From: Chlorobiota bacterium
Lineage (GTDB): Bacteria > Bacteroidota > Bacteroidia > Bacteroidales > JAADGE01
Reading direction: 5' to 3'
Assembly: GCA_013153865.1 (NCBI GenBank)
Contig: JAADDR010000058.1
Location: 1-34,133, forward strand
Length of the DNA: 34,133 nucleotides
Part shown: positions 24,971 through 32,930 of the stretch, in pieces
Layout: each line of letters starts with the position of its first letter
Numbering within the stretch: position 1 is the first letter of the stretch
The notes under the pieces: generated by a model
Database searches by the model: none
The model's input: the letters and a program-made list of their open reading frames with translations, nothing else
What the model was told of the DNA's origin: nothing
Program-made: the position numbers and the translations under genes

Positions 24971-26059
24971 ATGCCAAAATTATTAACACTGTTTTTCATT
25001 ATTTTTTACATGCTGTTTCAATCCGAAGCACAAATCCGTATTTACAGCAACGATTTTTTATCCGTAAGCACGGGCGCCGAAGCAGCATCTCTGTCAAATT
25101 CCGTAGTCGCATCATCCGACAACGTATATTCAACATCAGTAAACCCCGCAGGAATCATAAACATAAAAAGCAAATACGAAATAGCCGCCGTTCACTCCGA
25201 ATATTTCGCCGGAATAGCAAAATTCGACTATATCGGAGCAGCATACAAAATAAACGACTCATCGTCACTCGCGGCAAATATAATCAGATTCGGAATAGAC
25301 AACATACCTAACACGCTCGAACTTATAGACGAAAACGGAAACATTGACTACGATAAAATTTCTTATTTCTCGACGGCAGACTGGGCATTCACCCTGTCAT
25401 ACGCAAAAAAAAGCAAAACAAAAGGTTTATCATACGGAATTAACACAAAAATAATATTCCGCAACCAGGGAGAATTTGCAAAAGCATACGGATTCGGTTT
25501 CGATTTAGGCATAATTTACAACAGAAAAAATTGGACATTCGGTGCAACACTGAAAGACGCAACATCAACATTTAACGCATGGTTCTACAACACCGAAAAA
25601 CTCGAAGACGTATTCATAAATACCGGTAACGAAATACCCGAAAACAGTCTTGAAATAACAGCCCCCTCAATAATTACCGGCATTACGAGAAACTTCACAA
25701 TATCCGAAAACATATCTGTAAAACCGGAAATAGACTTTAACATCAGTTTCGACGGAAAAAAATACGTCCTGATAAGCTCCGACATTATAAACATAGACCC
25801 CTCGGCAGGAGCAGAATTAAACTACAAAAACATCATCTTTTTCAGAGCGGGAATCGGAGACATCGCCGAAATACCGGACATAAACGGAGAAACAACACTG
25901 AACTTTCGCCCGAATATAGGATTAGGAATAAAACTGTTTAACTTTAAACTCGACTATGCTCTTACGGACATAGGAGACAACTCAGTCGCACTGTATTCCA
26001 ACATATTCTCCCTAAGTTGCAATTTCAACAAAATAAAGAAAAAAAACAAACCGTATTAA
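24971..26059 (+). CDS. PorV/PorQ family outer-membrane beta-barrel protein
   Basis: A 362-residue protein with a signal peptide (MPKLLTLFFIIFYMLFQSEA) and a FadL-like barrel body. The start of the mature chain reads FLSVSTGAEAASLSNSVVAS followed by DNVYSTSVNPAGI, the PorV/PorQ pattern in which a Gly-Ala-Arg-like segment and an NPAG motif form the N-terminal hatch. Alternating strands continue to the last residues (IFSLSCNF), consistent with a 14-strand barrel. PorV and PorQ are T9SS shuttle and attachment-complex barrels; this member could be either, or a paralogue. It is shorter than characterised PorV. The gene lies upstream of bamD, which helps insert such barrels, but 117 bases and a promoter separate them. 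Confidence 0.72.
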   Translation: MPKLLTLFFIIFYMLFQSEAQIRIYSNDFLSVSTGAEAASLSNSVVASSDNVYSTSVNPAGIINIKSKYEIAAVHSEYFAGIAKFDYIGAAYKINDSSSLAANIIRFGIDNIPNTLELIDENGNIDYDKISYFSTADWAFTLSYAKKSKTKGLSYGINTKIIFRNQGEFAKAYGFGFDLGIIYNRKNWTFGATLKDATSTFNAWFYNTEKLEDVFINTGNEIPENSLEITAPSIITGITRNFTISENISVKPEIDFNISFDGKKYVLISSDIINIDPSAGAELNYKNIIFFRAGIGDIAEIPDINGETTLNFRPNIGLGIKLFNFKLDYALTDIGDNSVALYSNIFSLSCNFNKIKKKNKPY

Positions 26060-26163
26060 TTTAAACATCTCACCGTATAATGTAACTTTTAAAAAGAATC
26101 AAACGTTTAACTCAAATACAAATAAATTTAAACAAAAAAGATTTCTGTTTCCGAATAAAATAT

Positions 26164-26172
26164 TAATTTTGC
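26164..26172 (+). promoter_or_regulatory. -7 box directly before bamD
   Basis: TAATTTTGC matches TAnnTTTGC exactly and is followed after four bases by the bamD ATG at 26177. With transcription starting about 5-7 nt after the box, the mRNA would begin at or beside the ATG, so a leaderless message is predicted. Confidence 0.55.
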
Positions 26173-26176
26173 AGCC

Positions 26177-27004
26177 ATGCTAAAAAAACCGTTTTTTTTC
26201 ATACCGTTCATAATATCAATCACTTTTTTGATTTCTTGCGAATTTAATACAGCTAAAAAAATTCAAAACCCTGAAAAGAAATACGAAAAAGCTCTCGAAT
26301 ATTATGAAGCAGGCAAATACGCAAAAGCCCAAATACTGCTTGAAGACGTCATACTGTCACTAAGAATGACAAAAAGCGGAGAAGACGCATTATATAAATT
26401 TGCAGACTCATACTATCACCTTAAAGATTATATCCTCGCAGGATATTACTTCAGAAAATACGTATCCGATTACCCCAAAGGAAAACATGCTGAAGAATCT
26501 CAATTTATGAGTGCCAAATGCTATTACCTCGATGCACCTAAACCCAAACTTGACCAAGAAGCCACATACACGGCATTAAAAGAATTCGAACTTTTTATAA
26601 CAAAATACCCCGAAAGCGACAAAATAGAAGACTGCAACAAAATGGTTGACGACTTAATCGCAAGACTCGAAACAAAATCATTCCTTAACGCAAAACTGTA
26701 TTATGACATAGGATACTACAATGCAGCATCCATAGCACTTAAAAACAGTATTAAAGATTACCCGGACACAAAATACAAAGAAGAAATAATGTATCTTATC
26801 GTAAAATCAAGATACAAATACGCACAAAACAGCATAATCTCAAAACAAAAAGAACGATACGAAAACACACTTAAAGCTTACAACGATTTTATCGAAAAAT
26901 ATCCCGAAAGCAAATACCTAAAAGAACTTAACGGAATCAAAAAAACCATAAACAAAGAACTTACTAAACTGAATACCGATACAGAAACAGCAAATCTTAA
27001 CTGA
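26177..27004 (+). CDS. bamD: Outer-membrane assembly lipoprotein BamD
   Basis: A 275-residue lipoprotein (MLKKPFFFIPFIISITFLIS then the lipid-acceptor Cys). The remainder is a five-TPR-like array of the BamD/YfiO kind: KKYEKALEYYEAGKYAKAQI, ALYKFADSYYHLKDYILAGY, YFRKYVSDYPKGKHAEESQF, ALKEFELFITKYPESDKIED and AYNDFIEKYPESKYLKEL. BamD is the essential partner of BamA in folding outer-membrane beta-barrels. The order bamD, rpoZ, coaBC, DUF4835 is a familiar Bacteroidota arrangement and supports the call. Length is within the normal range. Confidence 0.93.
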   Translation: MLKKPFFFIPFIISITFLISCEFNTAKKIQNPEKKYEKALEYYEAGKYAKAQILLEDVILSLRMTKSGEDALYKFADSYYHLKDYILAGYYFRKYVSDYPKGKHAEESQFMSAKCYYLDAPKPKLDQEATYTALKEFELFITKYPESDKIEDCNKMVDDLIARLETKSFLNAKLYYDIGYYNAASIALKNSIKDYPDTKYKEEIMYLIVKSRYKYAQNSIISKQKERYENTLKAYNDFIEKYPESKYLKELNGIKKTINKELTKLNTDTETANLN

Positions 27005-27039
27005 CTTAAATTAATTTATAAACTTTATTCGGCAAAAAA

Positions 27040-27372
27040 ATGGACTACAAAAAAACAAACGCTCCCGACACCACAATAACCAGAGACTTTACCGATTTGG
27101 AAAAAAACACCGGTAATATCTACAAATCATTGGTAATTGTAGGAAAAAGATCAAACCAAATTCAAAAAGAAATCAAGGAAGAATTAAACAAAAAATTACA
27201 AGAATTTGCTTCCTATACCGACAATCTCGAAGAAATATTCGAAAACAGAGAACAAATCGAAATATCAAAATTCTACGAAAGACTCCCGAAACCCGCACTT
27301 ATAGCACTGCAAGAACTCCTCGAAGATAAAATATACTTCAGAGAAGCAGACAACGACGAAGAAAACAAATAA
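27040..27372 (+). CDS. rpoZ: DNA-directed RNA polymerase omega-like subunit (Rpb6 family)
   Basis: A 110-residue protein of the Bacteroidota Rpb6/omega type. TITRDFTDLEKNTGNIYKSL and VIVGKRSNQIQKEIKEEL correspond to the conserved core in which omega wraps the beta-prime C-terminus. The acidic C-terminal section (LQELLEDKIYFREADN) is typical for this phylum. The subunit helps assemble or stabilise RNA polymerase. It lies 35 bases after bamD and 24 before coaBC, inside one operon. Confidence 0.9.
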   Translation: MDYKKTNAPDTTITRDFTDLEKNTGNIYKSLVIVGKRSNQIQKEIKEELNKKLQEFASYTDNLEEIFENREQIEISKFYERLPKPALIALQELLEDKIYFREADNDEENK

Positions 27373-27396
27373 CAAAACTTTCTAAAGCCCCCGGCT

Positions 27397-28599
27397 ATGA
27401 AAGGTAAAAAAATAATTATAGGTATAACGGGAGGAATTGCAGCATACAAAGCTGCAATTCTTGTAAGACTCCTAATAAAAAAAGGTGCGGAAGTTCAAGT
27501 AATAATGACACCTTTCGCCGAAAAATTCATAACTCCTCTTACACTCTCGACACTGTCGAAAAAACCCGTTCTCAAAATGTTTTATAATCCCGAAAACGGC
27601 GACTGGAACTCGCACGTGGACCTCGGATTACGGGCAGACGCATTCGTTATAGCTCCGGCAACGGCAAACACAATGGGAAAAGCGGCAAACGGCATAGCCG
27701 ACAACCTTCTGCTTACAACATACCTCTCGGCAAAATGCCCCGTATTCTGGGCACCGGCAATGGACCTCGATATGTTTAAACACCCGGCGGTGCAAAACAA
27801 TATCAAAAAACTCAAATCATTCGGAAATAACATAATAGATGCCGAAACAGGAGAACTCGCCAGCGGTCTCGAAGGAAAAGGCAGAATGGCGGAACCAGAA
27901 AAAATACTCGCCGAACTCGAAAACTTTTTCAACAACAAAAAAAAACTCAAAGGAGTCAAAACACTCATAACCGCAGGCCCCACATACGAAAACATTGACC
28001 CCGTAAGATTTATAGGAAACAGGTCAAGCGGCAAAACAGGATACGCATTAGCAGAAGCATTTGCCGAACAAGGTGCCGAAGTAACGCTAATATCCGGTCC
28101 GGTAAACATAAAAACCGAAAACCCCGAAATAAAAGTAATAAAAGTCGAAAACGCCGAAGAAATGTATCTGCAAACAAAAAAACATTTCCCTAAAAACAAC
28201 GTAATAATTTTTTCGGCGGCAGTAGCAGACTACACACCCGCAAATCCCGCAAACTCAAAAATAAAGAAAAAAACAAACTCGCTTACGGTAGAACTGAAAC
28301 CCACAAAAGACATCGCCGCCGAAATGAGCAAACTGAAAACAAAAAAACAAATTACCGTAGGATTTGCCCTCGAAACCGATAACGAAATCGAAAACGCAAA
28401 GAAAAAAATAAACAAAAAAAAGTTCGACATAATAGTTCTCAACTCGCTTAAAGACAAAGGAGCGGGATTTGCATACGACACAAACAAAATTTCAATAATA
28501 GACAAAAACAATAATATCGAAAATTTTGAGTTAAAACCTAAAACGGAAGTAGCAAAAGACATACTCCGAAAAGTTGCGGAACTTCTTAAATCAAAATAA
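27397..28599 (+). CDS. coaBC: Bifunctional phosphopantothenoylcysteine decarboxylase / phosphopantothenate-cysteine ligase
   Basis: A 400-residue CoaBC, catalysing two successive steps from 4'-phosphopantothenate to 4'-phosphopantetheine in coenzyme A synthesis. The N-terminal flavodoxin-like CoaC half (about 1-180) has IIGITGGIAAYKA, the active-site His in SHVDLGLRADAF, and FVIAPATANTMGKAANGIA for the PASANT motif. The C-terminal CoaB half (about 185-400) has ITAGPTYENIDPVRFIGNRS, SSGKTGYALAEAFAEQGAEV and KKKFDIIVLNSL. Two positions in the CoaC half differ from the Escherichia coli enzyme: the PxMN motif reads PAMDLDMF (Asp for Asn), and the Cys of the ACG flap reads as Ser in ELASGLEGKGRM. 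These appear to be shared by other Bacteroidota, from memory. Confidence 0.93.
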   Translation: MKGKKIIIGITGGIAAYKAAILVRLLIKKGAEVQVIMTPFAEKFITPLTLSTLSKKPVLKMFYNPENGDWNSHVDLGLRADAFVIAPATANTMGKAANGIADNLLLTTYLSAKCPVFWAPAMDLDMFKHPAVQNNIKKLKSFGNNIIDAETGELASGLEGKGRMAEPEKILAELENFFNNKKKLKGVKTLITAGPTYENIDPVRFIGNRSSGKTGYALAEAFAEQGAEVTLISGPVNIKTENPEIKVIKVENAEEMYLQTKKHFPKNNVIIFSAAVADYTPANPANSKIKKKTNSLTVELKPTKDIAAEMSKLKTKKQITVGFALETDNEIENAKKKINKKKFDIIVLNSLKDKGAGFAYDTNKISIIDKNNNIENFELKPKTEVAKDILRKVAELLKSK

Positions 28600-28606
28600 A
28601 AAACGG

Positions 28607-29521
28607 ATGAAAAAACTTTTTTTCATACTGACAATAACATTAATACTTAACAGTACCGGAAACTCGCAAGAACTAAACTGCAGAATAAACATAAACCGAA
28701 ACAGAGTGCAAGGCACCAACGAAGACCTGTTTCGCAAAATGCAAAAAGACATCTACGAATTTATGAATAACCGGAACTGGACAAACAATATCTTCGCAAC
28801 AAACGAAAAAATAGAATGCCAAATACAAATTACAATCTCAAAATACAACGGAATAGACAAATTTACGGGAAACATATCCGTACAATCAACACGCCCGGTA
28901 TTCAACACCAACTACAAATCAATCCTCTTTAATTACAAAGAAGATAACGACTTCGAATTCTACTACACCGAAGGACAAGCTCTCGAATTTAACGAAAACA
29001 CTCACCTCTCAAACCTTACATCGGTACTGGCATTCTACGCATACATAATAATAGGAATAGATTACGACTCCTTCGGACTGAACGCCGGAACACCATACTT
29101 CGAAAAAGCACGCCAAATACTAAACAACGCTCAAAGCGACCCCGACAACAACTGGAAAATGTTCGGAACAAGCAAACGCAACAACAGATACTACCTAATC
29201 AAAAGCATTACCGCAAGCGAAAACATTCCGATCAGAAAATTTTATTACCGCTACCACAGACTCGGACTGGACTTAATGTCGGAAAAACTCGAAGAAGGAA
29301 GAAACAACATCGCAAATGCATGCAGATACCTTAAAGACGTATATAACAGAAAACCGGACTCATACTTCCTCAAAATAGTACTTACCGCAAAAATAGACGA
29401 AATAGTTAAAATATTCTCCGAAGCACCGGTACAAGAAAAGAAAAAAGTTTACAACATCCTTAAAGAAACTGACCCGACAAATCCCAAAATAGATAAAATT
29501 ATGCAGCAAGACCGTAATTAA
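28607..29521 (+). CDS. DUF4835 family protein (type IX secretion PorD family)
   Basis: I begin at the ATG at 28607, where a signal peptide starts (MKKLFFILTITLILNSTGNS, cleavage near SQE), giving 304 residues; a longer frame overlaps the end of coaBC. The mature protein begins with the DUF4835 pattern ELNCRININRNRVQGTN, followed by FRKMQKDIYEFMNNRNW, FNTNYKSILFNYKEDNDFEF, SVLAFYAYIIIGIDYDSF and TDPTNPKIDKIM. DUF4835 is a Bacteroidota family also annotated as PorD and linked to T9SS; that link is recalled from family annotation and its exact role is unclear. It follows coaBC by seven bases in the common bamD-rpoZ-coaBC-DUF4835 cluster. Confidence 0.85.
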   Translation: MKKLFFILTITLILNSTGNSQELNCRININRNRVQGTNEDLFRKMQKDIYEFMNNRNWTNNIFATNEKIECQIQITISKYNGIDKFTGNISVQSTRPVFNTNYKSILFNYKEDNDFEFYYTEGQALEFNENTHLSNLTSVLAFYAYIIIGIDYDSFGLNAGTPYFEKARQILNNAQSDPDNNWKMFGTSKRNNRYYLIKSITASENIPIRKFYYRYHRLGLDLMSEKLEEGRNNIANACRYLKDVYNRKPDSYFLKIVLTAKIDEIVKIFSEAPVQEKKKVYNILKETDPTNPKIDKIMQQDRN

Positions 29522-29555
29522 ATAAAAAAATAACCTCTCAATTCATTTTTTTTAG

Positions 29556-29563
29556 TATTTTTG
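29556..29563 (+). promoter_or_regulatory. -7 box for the udk-exonuclease pair
   Basis: TATTTTTG matches TAnnTTTG. It lies 30 bases before the ATG at 29594 and includes an in-frame TTG (29561) that could be mistaken for a start codon. Confidence 0.5.
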
Positions 29564-29593
29564 AATTCCGATAACACAAAACAACCTCTTAAA

Positions 29594-30211
29594 ATGTTAA
29601 TAATCGGAATCGCCGGCGGAACCGGGTCGGGAAAAACAACCGTCGTAAAAAAACTCATAGCACAACTGCCCGAAGGAGAAGTAGCAGTATTATCACAAGA
29701 CTCATACTACAAAGACAACAGCCATATACCTCCTGAAGACCGACAAAAAATAAACTTCGACCACCCAAATGCAATAGAATGGGACCTGCTGATCAAACAC
29801 ATAAACATGCTTAAAGCGGGAAAATCAATAGAAGAACCTGTATATTCATACCTTACCTGCACAAGAGACAAAAAAACAAAAACAATACTGCCGCACAAAG
29901 TAATAATAGTAGAAGGCATATTAGTCCTTACAGTTAAAGAACTTCGCGACCTGTTCGACATAAAACTTTTCGTTTACGCCGACGACGACGACCGGCTCGG
30001 AAGAGTCATAGAAAGAGACATAGCGGAAAGAGGCAGAACCGTTAAAAAAGTGCTCGACAGATATTCAAAAGTCGTAAAACCGATGCACCTGCAATTCATA
30101 GAACCCTCTAAAAGCTTTGCCGACCTGATAATACCCCAAGGAGGACACAACAAAGTAGCAATAGACGTACTATCGGCAATAATTAAAAAATACCTTAACG
30201 AAAACAAATAA
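29594..30211 (+). CDS. udk: Uridine kinase
   Basis: A 205-residue uridine/cytidine kinase that phosphorylates uridine or cytidine with ATP or GTP. The P-loop is IGIAGGTGSGKTTVVKK at the very N-terminus. Further family motifs are LSQDSYYKDNSHIP, INFDHPNAIEWDLL, PVYSYLTCTRDKKT, VIIVEGILVLTV and RDIAERGRTVKKVLDRYSK. I choose the ATG at 29594 over an in-frame TTG at 29561, because the TTG belongs to the -7 box and the ATG gives the usual length. Its stop codon shares one base with the ATG of the exonuclease gene (TAATG), so translation is probably coupled. With the nucleoside permease and upp it forms a local pyrimidine-salvage set. Confidence 0.95.
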   Translation: MLIIGIAGGTGSGKTTVVKKLIAQLPEGEVAVLSQDSYYKDNSHIPPEDRQKINFDHPNAIEWDLLIKHINMLKAGKSIEEPVYSYLTCTRDKKTKTILPHKVIIVEGILVLTVKELRDLFDIKLFVYADDDDRLGRVIERDIAERGRTVKKVLDRYSKVVKPMHLQFIEPSKSFADLIIPQGGHNKVAIDVLSAIIKKYLNENK

Positions 30212-30921
30212 TGCTCAACGAAATAAAAAACAACCAAATACTGTTTCTCGACATCGAAACCGTACCGGCAAACGAATCATTCGACACACTGACCCCCCTG
30301 ATGAAAAAACTCTGGAAAAAAAAAGCGGAACATATCATAAAATCAGAAAACGAAACACCGGCGTCAATATACCGAAAAGCCGGAATATATGCCGAATTCG
30401 GAAAAATAATATGCATATCCGTAGGATTCTTCCATAAAAACACATTCAGAACAAAATCATTCTTCGGCAACGACGAAACAAAAATACTTACGGAATTTAA
30501 AACACTGCTCGAAAAATCATACTCGGCACAAGACAAATACCTGTGCGCACATAACGGAAAAGAATTCGACTATCCGTATATCGCCAGAAGAATGCTCATT
30601 AACGGAATAAAAATACCCGAAATCCTTAACCTTGCAGGAAAAAAACCTTGGGAAGTAAAACACCTCGACACTCTCGAACTATGGAAATTCGGAGACTACA
30701 AACACTACACCTCATTAGAACTCCTTACAGCCGTATTTAACATCCCTACACCCAAAGACGACATCGACGGAAGCATGGTCGCAGACATATACTACATAGA
30801 AAACAACATTAAAAGAATCGCTCAATACTGCGAAAAAGACGTAGTAGCAGTAGCACAACTCTTCTTAAAATACAAAAACGAAACTCTAATAAAACCGGAA
30901 AATATTACATCCCTCACTTAA
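30211..30921 (+). CDS. Predicted 3'-5' exonuclease (PolB-type DEDDy, ribonuclease H-like)
   Basis: A 236-residue exonuclease of the DnaQ-like superfamily. The first acidic motif is FLDIETVP (Asp-x-Glu). The second is in CAHNGKEFDYPYIARRM (Asp). The third is RIAQYCEKDVVAVAQL, with a Tyr four residues before the Asp, the DEDDy arrangement of PolB exonuclease domains. IHLDTLELWK-like spacing is seen in VKHLDTLELWKFGDYK. It is a stand-alone domain without a polymerase. Its substrate is unknown; a role in DNA repair or RNA processing is likely. It overlaps udk by one base and is followed by 78 bases with a strong promoter. Confidence 0.88.
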   Translation: MLNEIKNNQILFLDIETVPANESFDTLTPLMKKLWKKKAEHIIKSENETPASIYRKAGIYAEFGKIICISVGFFHKNTFRTKSFFGNDETKILTEFKTLLEKSYSAQDKYLCAHNGKEFDYPYIARRMLINGIKIPEILNLAGKKPWEVKHLDTLELWKFGDYKHYTSLELLTAVFNIPTPKDDIDGSMVADIYYIENNIKRIAQYCEKDVVAVAQLFLKYKNETLIKPENITSLT

Positions 30922-30928
30922 AAAAATA

Positions 30929-30959
30929 TTGTTATTTTTAAGCTTATTTTTAACTTTGC
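30929..30959 (+). promoter_or_regulatory. Complete -33/-7 promoter for the bifunctional nuclease-permease unit
   Basis: TTG at 30929-30931 is followed after 19 bases by TAACTTTGC (30951-30959), fitting both halves of the Bacteroidota primary-sigma consensus at the expected spacing. The ATG at 31000 implies a leader of about 35 nt. This is the best-formed promoter in the window. Confidence 0.7.
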
Positions 30960-30999
30960 TTTTACTTATTGATTATTTGAGCCCCTCTAAGAAACATCA

Positions 31000-31584
31000 A
31001 TGAAAAAAATAAAAATAAAAGTTGCGGGATTATCATACAGCCAAACACGATCGGGTGCATACGCTCTTATTCTCGAAGAAAAAAACGGACACAGACGACT
31101 GCCAGTAATAATAGGAACAGCGGAAGCTCAATCAATAGCAATACAACTCGAAAACCTTAAACCGTACAGACCGCTGACTCACGACCTGTTCGTAAGCATG
31201 GCAAACTCTTTTCACATCGAAGTTATTGAAGTAAACATTATAAAACTCGAAGAAGGAATATTCTATTCCGAAATCGTTTGCAAAAAAGAACACGCCGTAA
31301 TAAAAATAGACTCCAGAACATCCGACGCCGTGGCAATAGCACTCAGATTTAACGCTCCGGTTTACGTTACCGAAGAAATAATGAACAAAGCAGCCATGAC
31401 ATTCGACGACGAAACCCAAACAAACAAACCCGAACAAGAACCGCAAACAACCGAAAACAACCAACTGAAAAACCTTTCCATAAAAGAACTCGAGAAAAAA
31501 ATGAAAGAAGCCGTAAAAAACGAAGAATACGAACTCGCATCAATAATAAGAGACGAAATAAAAAAACGCAAAGAAAATAAATAA
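31000..31584 (+). CDS. Bifunctional nuclease (DUF151) family protein with UVR motif
   Basis: A 194-residue protein. Residues about 1-135 are a DUF151/BFN domain: VAGLSYSQTRSGAYALIL, LPVIIGTAEAQSIAIQLE, RPLTHDLFVSMANSF and IDSRTSDAVAIALRFNAPVY. After an acidic, Gln/Asn-rich linker, the last ~40 residues carry a UvrB/UvrC (UVR) motif, with LKNLSIKELEKKMKEAVKN and YELASIIRDEIKK. Plant and bacterial members have DNase/RNase activity reported; the UVR motif suggests contact with another protein. It is 14 bases upstream of the nucleoside permease and co-transcribed with it from the promoter at 30929-30959. Confidence 0.9.
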   Translation: MKKIKIKVAGLSYSQTRSGAYALILEEKNGHRRLPVIIGTAEAQSIAIQLENLKPYRPLTHDLFVSMANSFHIEVIEVNIIKLEEGIFYSEIVCKKEHAVIKIDSRTSDAVAIALRFNAPVYVTEEIMNKAAMTFDDETQTNKPEQEPQTTENNQLKNLSIKELEKKMKEAVKNEEYELASIIRDEIKKRKENK

Positions 31585-31598
31585 CTAAAAAAAAAGCT

Positions 31599-32849
31599 AT
31601 GAGCATAAAATTAAAACTGACAATCCTAAACTTCTTACAATTTTTTGTTTTCGGAGCATGGCTGCTGTCATTCGGAAAATACATGTTCGCAACACTGCAC
31701 TTCACGGGCGGACAAATAGGAGCAATTTTTATGACCCTCGGATTCGCATCTCTTATAATGCCCGGAATATTCGGAATGATTGCAGACCGTTTCATATCTC
31801 CCGACAAACTGTTCGCATTACTTCACCTGTTCGGAGCAATTATGCTGCTATACATGGCACAACAAAACGATTACAACGGCTTGTGGCTTGCAACATTACT
31901 GTATCTGATGCTCTATATGCCCTCAATCGGATTAGACAATACCGTGTCCTACTGCATACTGGAAAAACACAACTACGACGTGGTAAAAACATTCCCCCCG
32001 ATAAGAGTATGGGGAACCATAGGATTCATCCTCGCAACATGGATTACAGACTGGTTCGGATGGGGCATTAATGCAGGACAATTTTATTTCGCTGCCGGAG
32101 CTTCGGTAATTTTAGGACTGTTTACGTTTACGCTGCCGAGCTGCCCGATAGACAAAACAGCAGAAAAAAAATCATTCGCTCAAGCTCTGGGATTAGATGC
32201 ATTCAAACTCTTTGCCGAATACAAAATGGCAATATTCTTTACATTCGCAATGCTACTCGGAGCAGCACTCCAAATAACAAACGCATACGGCGAAGCATTC
32301 CTTCACGATTTCGGTAAAATAAAAGAATTTGCAGACAGCATAATAGTTAAATACAACGGATTCGTAATGTCAATATCACAAATATCCGAAACAATATTCA
32401 TAATTACAATCCCTTTCTTCCTTAAACGATACGGAATAAAAAAAGTTATGCTTATGAGTATGCTCGCATGGTTCGTAAGATTCGGACTCTTTGCCGTAGG
32501 AAGCCCCACAGGACTCGGAGCGGCGGCACTAATACTCTCAATGATCGTTTACGGAATGGCTTTCGATTTCTTCAATATATCAGGATCACTCTTCGTGGAA
32601 CAAGAAGCCGACCCCAAAATAAGAGCATCGGCACAAGGACTTTTTATAATTATGACAAACGGAATAGGCGCAGTATTGGGAGCATACGGAAGCGGATATA
32701 TAATAGATATGTTTACCGTTAACGGAAACAGAGACTGGCACAGCATATGGTCGGTATTCGCAATTTACGCATTAGTAATAGCAATACTGTTCGCTGTCCT
32801 GTTCAAATACAAACACGACCCCGAAAAAATCAAAAACATCAAACACTGA
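31599..32849 (+). CDS. Nucleoside permease (NHS family major facilitator)
   Basis: A 416-residue membrane protein with about 12 hydrophobic segments, resembling the nucleoside:H+ symporters NupG and XapB. Typical segments are LTILNFLQFFVFGAWLLSFG, IGAIFMTLGFASLIMPGIFG followed by MIADRF, LYLMLYMPSIGLDNTVSYC, IRVWGTIGFILATWI and FDFFNISGSLFVEQEADPK. It should import nucleosides by proton symport. The neighbouring udk and upp could process the imported uridine and uracil. It follows the bifunctional nuclease gene by 14 bases; a hairpin terminator comes 12 bases after its stop. Confidence 0.87.
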   Translation: MSIKLKLTILNFLQFFVFGAWLLSFGKYMFATLHFTGGQIGAIFMTLGFASLIMPGIFGMIADRFISPDKLFALLHLFGAIMLLYMAQQNDYNGLWLATLLYLMLYMPSIGLDNTVSYCILEKHNYDVVKTFPPIRVWGTIGFILATWITDWFGWGINAGQFYFAAGASVILGLFTFTLPSCPIDKTAEKKSFAQALGLDAFKLFAEYKMAIFFTFAMLLGAALQITNAYGEAFLHDFGKIKEFADSIIVKYNGFVMSISQISETIFIITIPFFLKRYGIKKVMLMSMLAWFVRFGLFAVGSPTGLGAAALILSMIVYGMAFDFFNISGSLFVEQEADPKIRASAQGLFIIMTNGIGAVLGAYGSGYIIDMFTVNGNRDWHSIWSVFAIYALVIAILFAVLFKYKHDPEKIKNIKH

Positions 32850-32861
32850 TTTTAACAACTG

Positions 32862-32885
32862 AAAGCGGTATTATACCGCTTTTAT
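32862..32885 (+). terminator. Rho-independent terminator after the permease gene
   Basis: AAAGCGGTA-TTA-TACCGCTTT is a perfect nine-bp hairpin followed by a short T-rich run (TTTTATATT). It is placed between the permease stop (32849) and upp (32931). Confidence 0.75.
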
Positions 32886-32930
32886 ATTATTAAAAAAAAC
32901 GGTAATTAAAAACCCTTAACCTTAAATAAA

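Noticed and set aside
27582-28199. A 205-codon open frame on the minus strand within coaBC
   Set aside because: coaBC is certain on the plus strand; the antisense frame arises from its codon bias.
30211-31584. Exonuclease plus bifunctional nuclease considered as a defence system
   Set aside because: Both are widespread housekeeping families in this phylum, sit between salvage genes, and lack defence-type partners or unusual composition.
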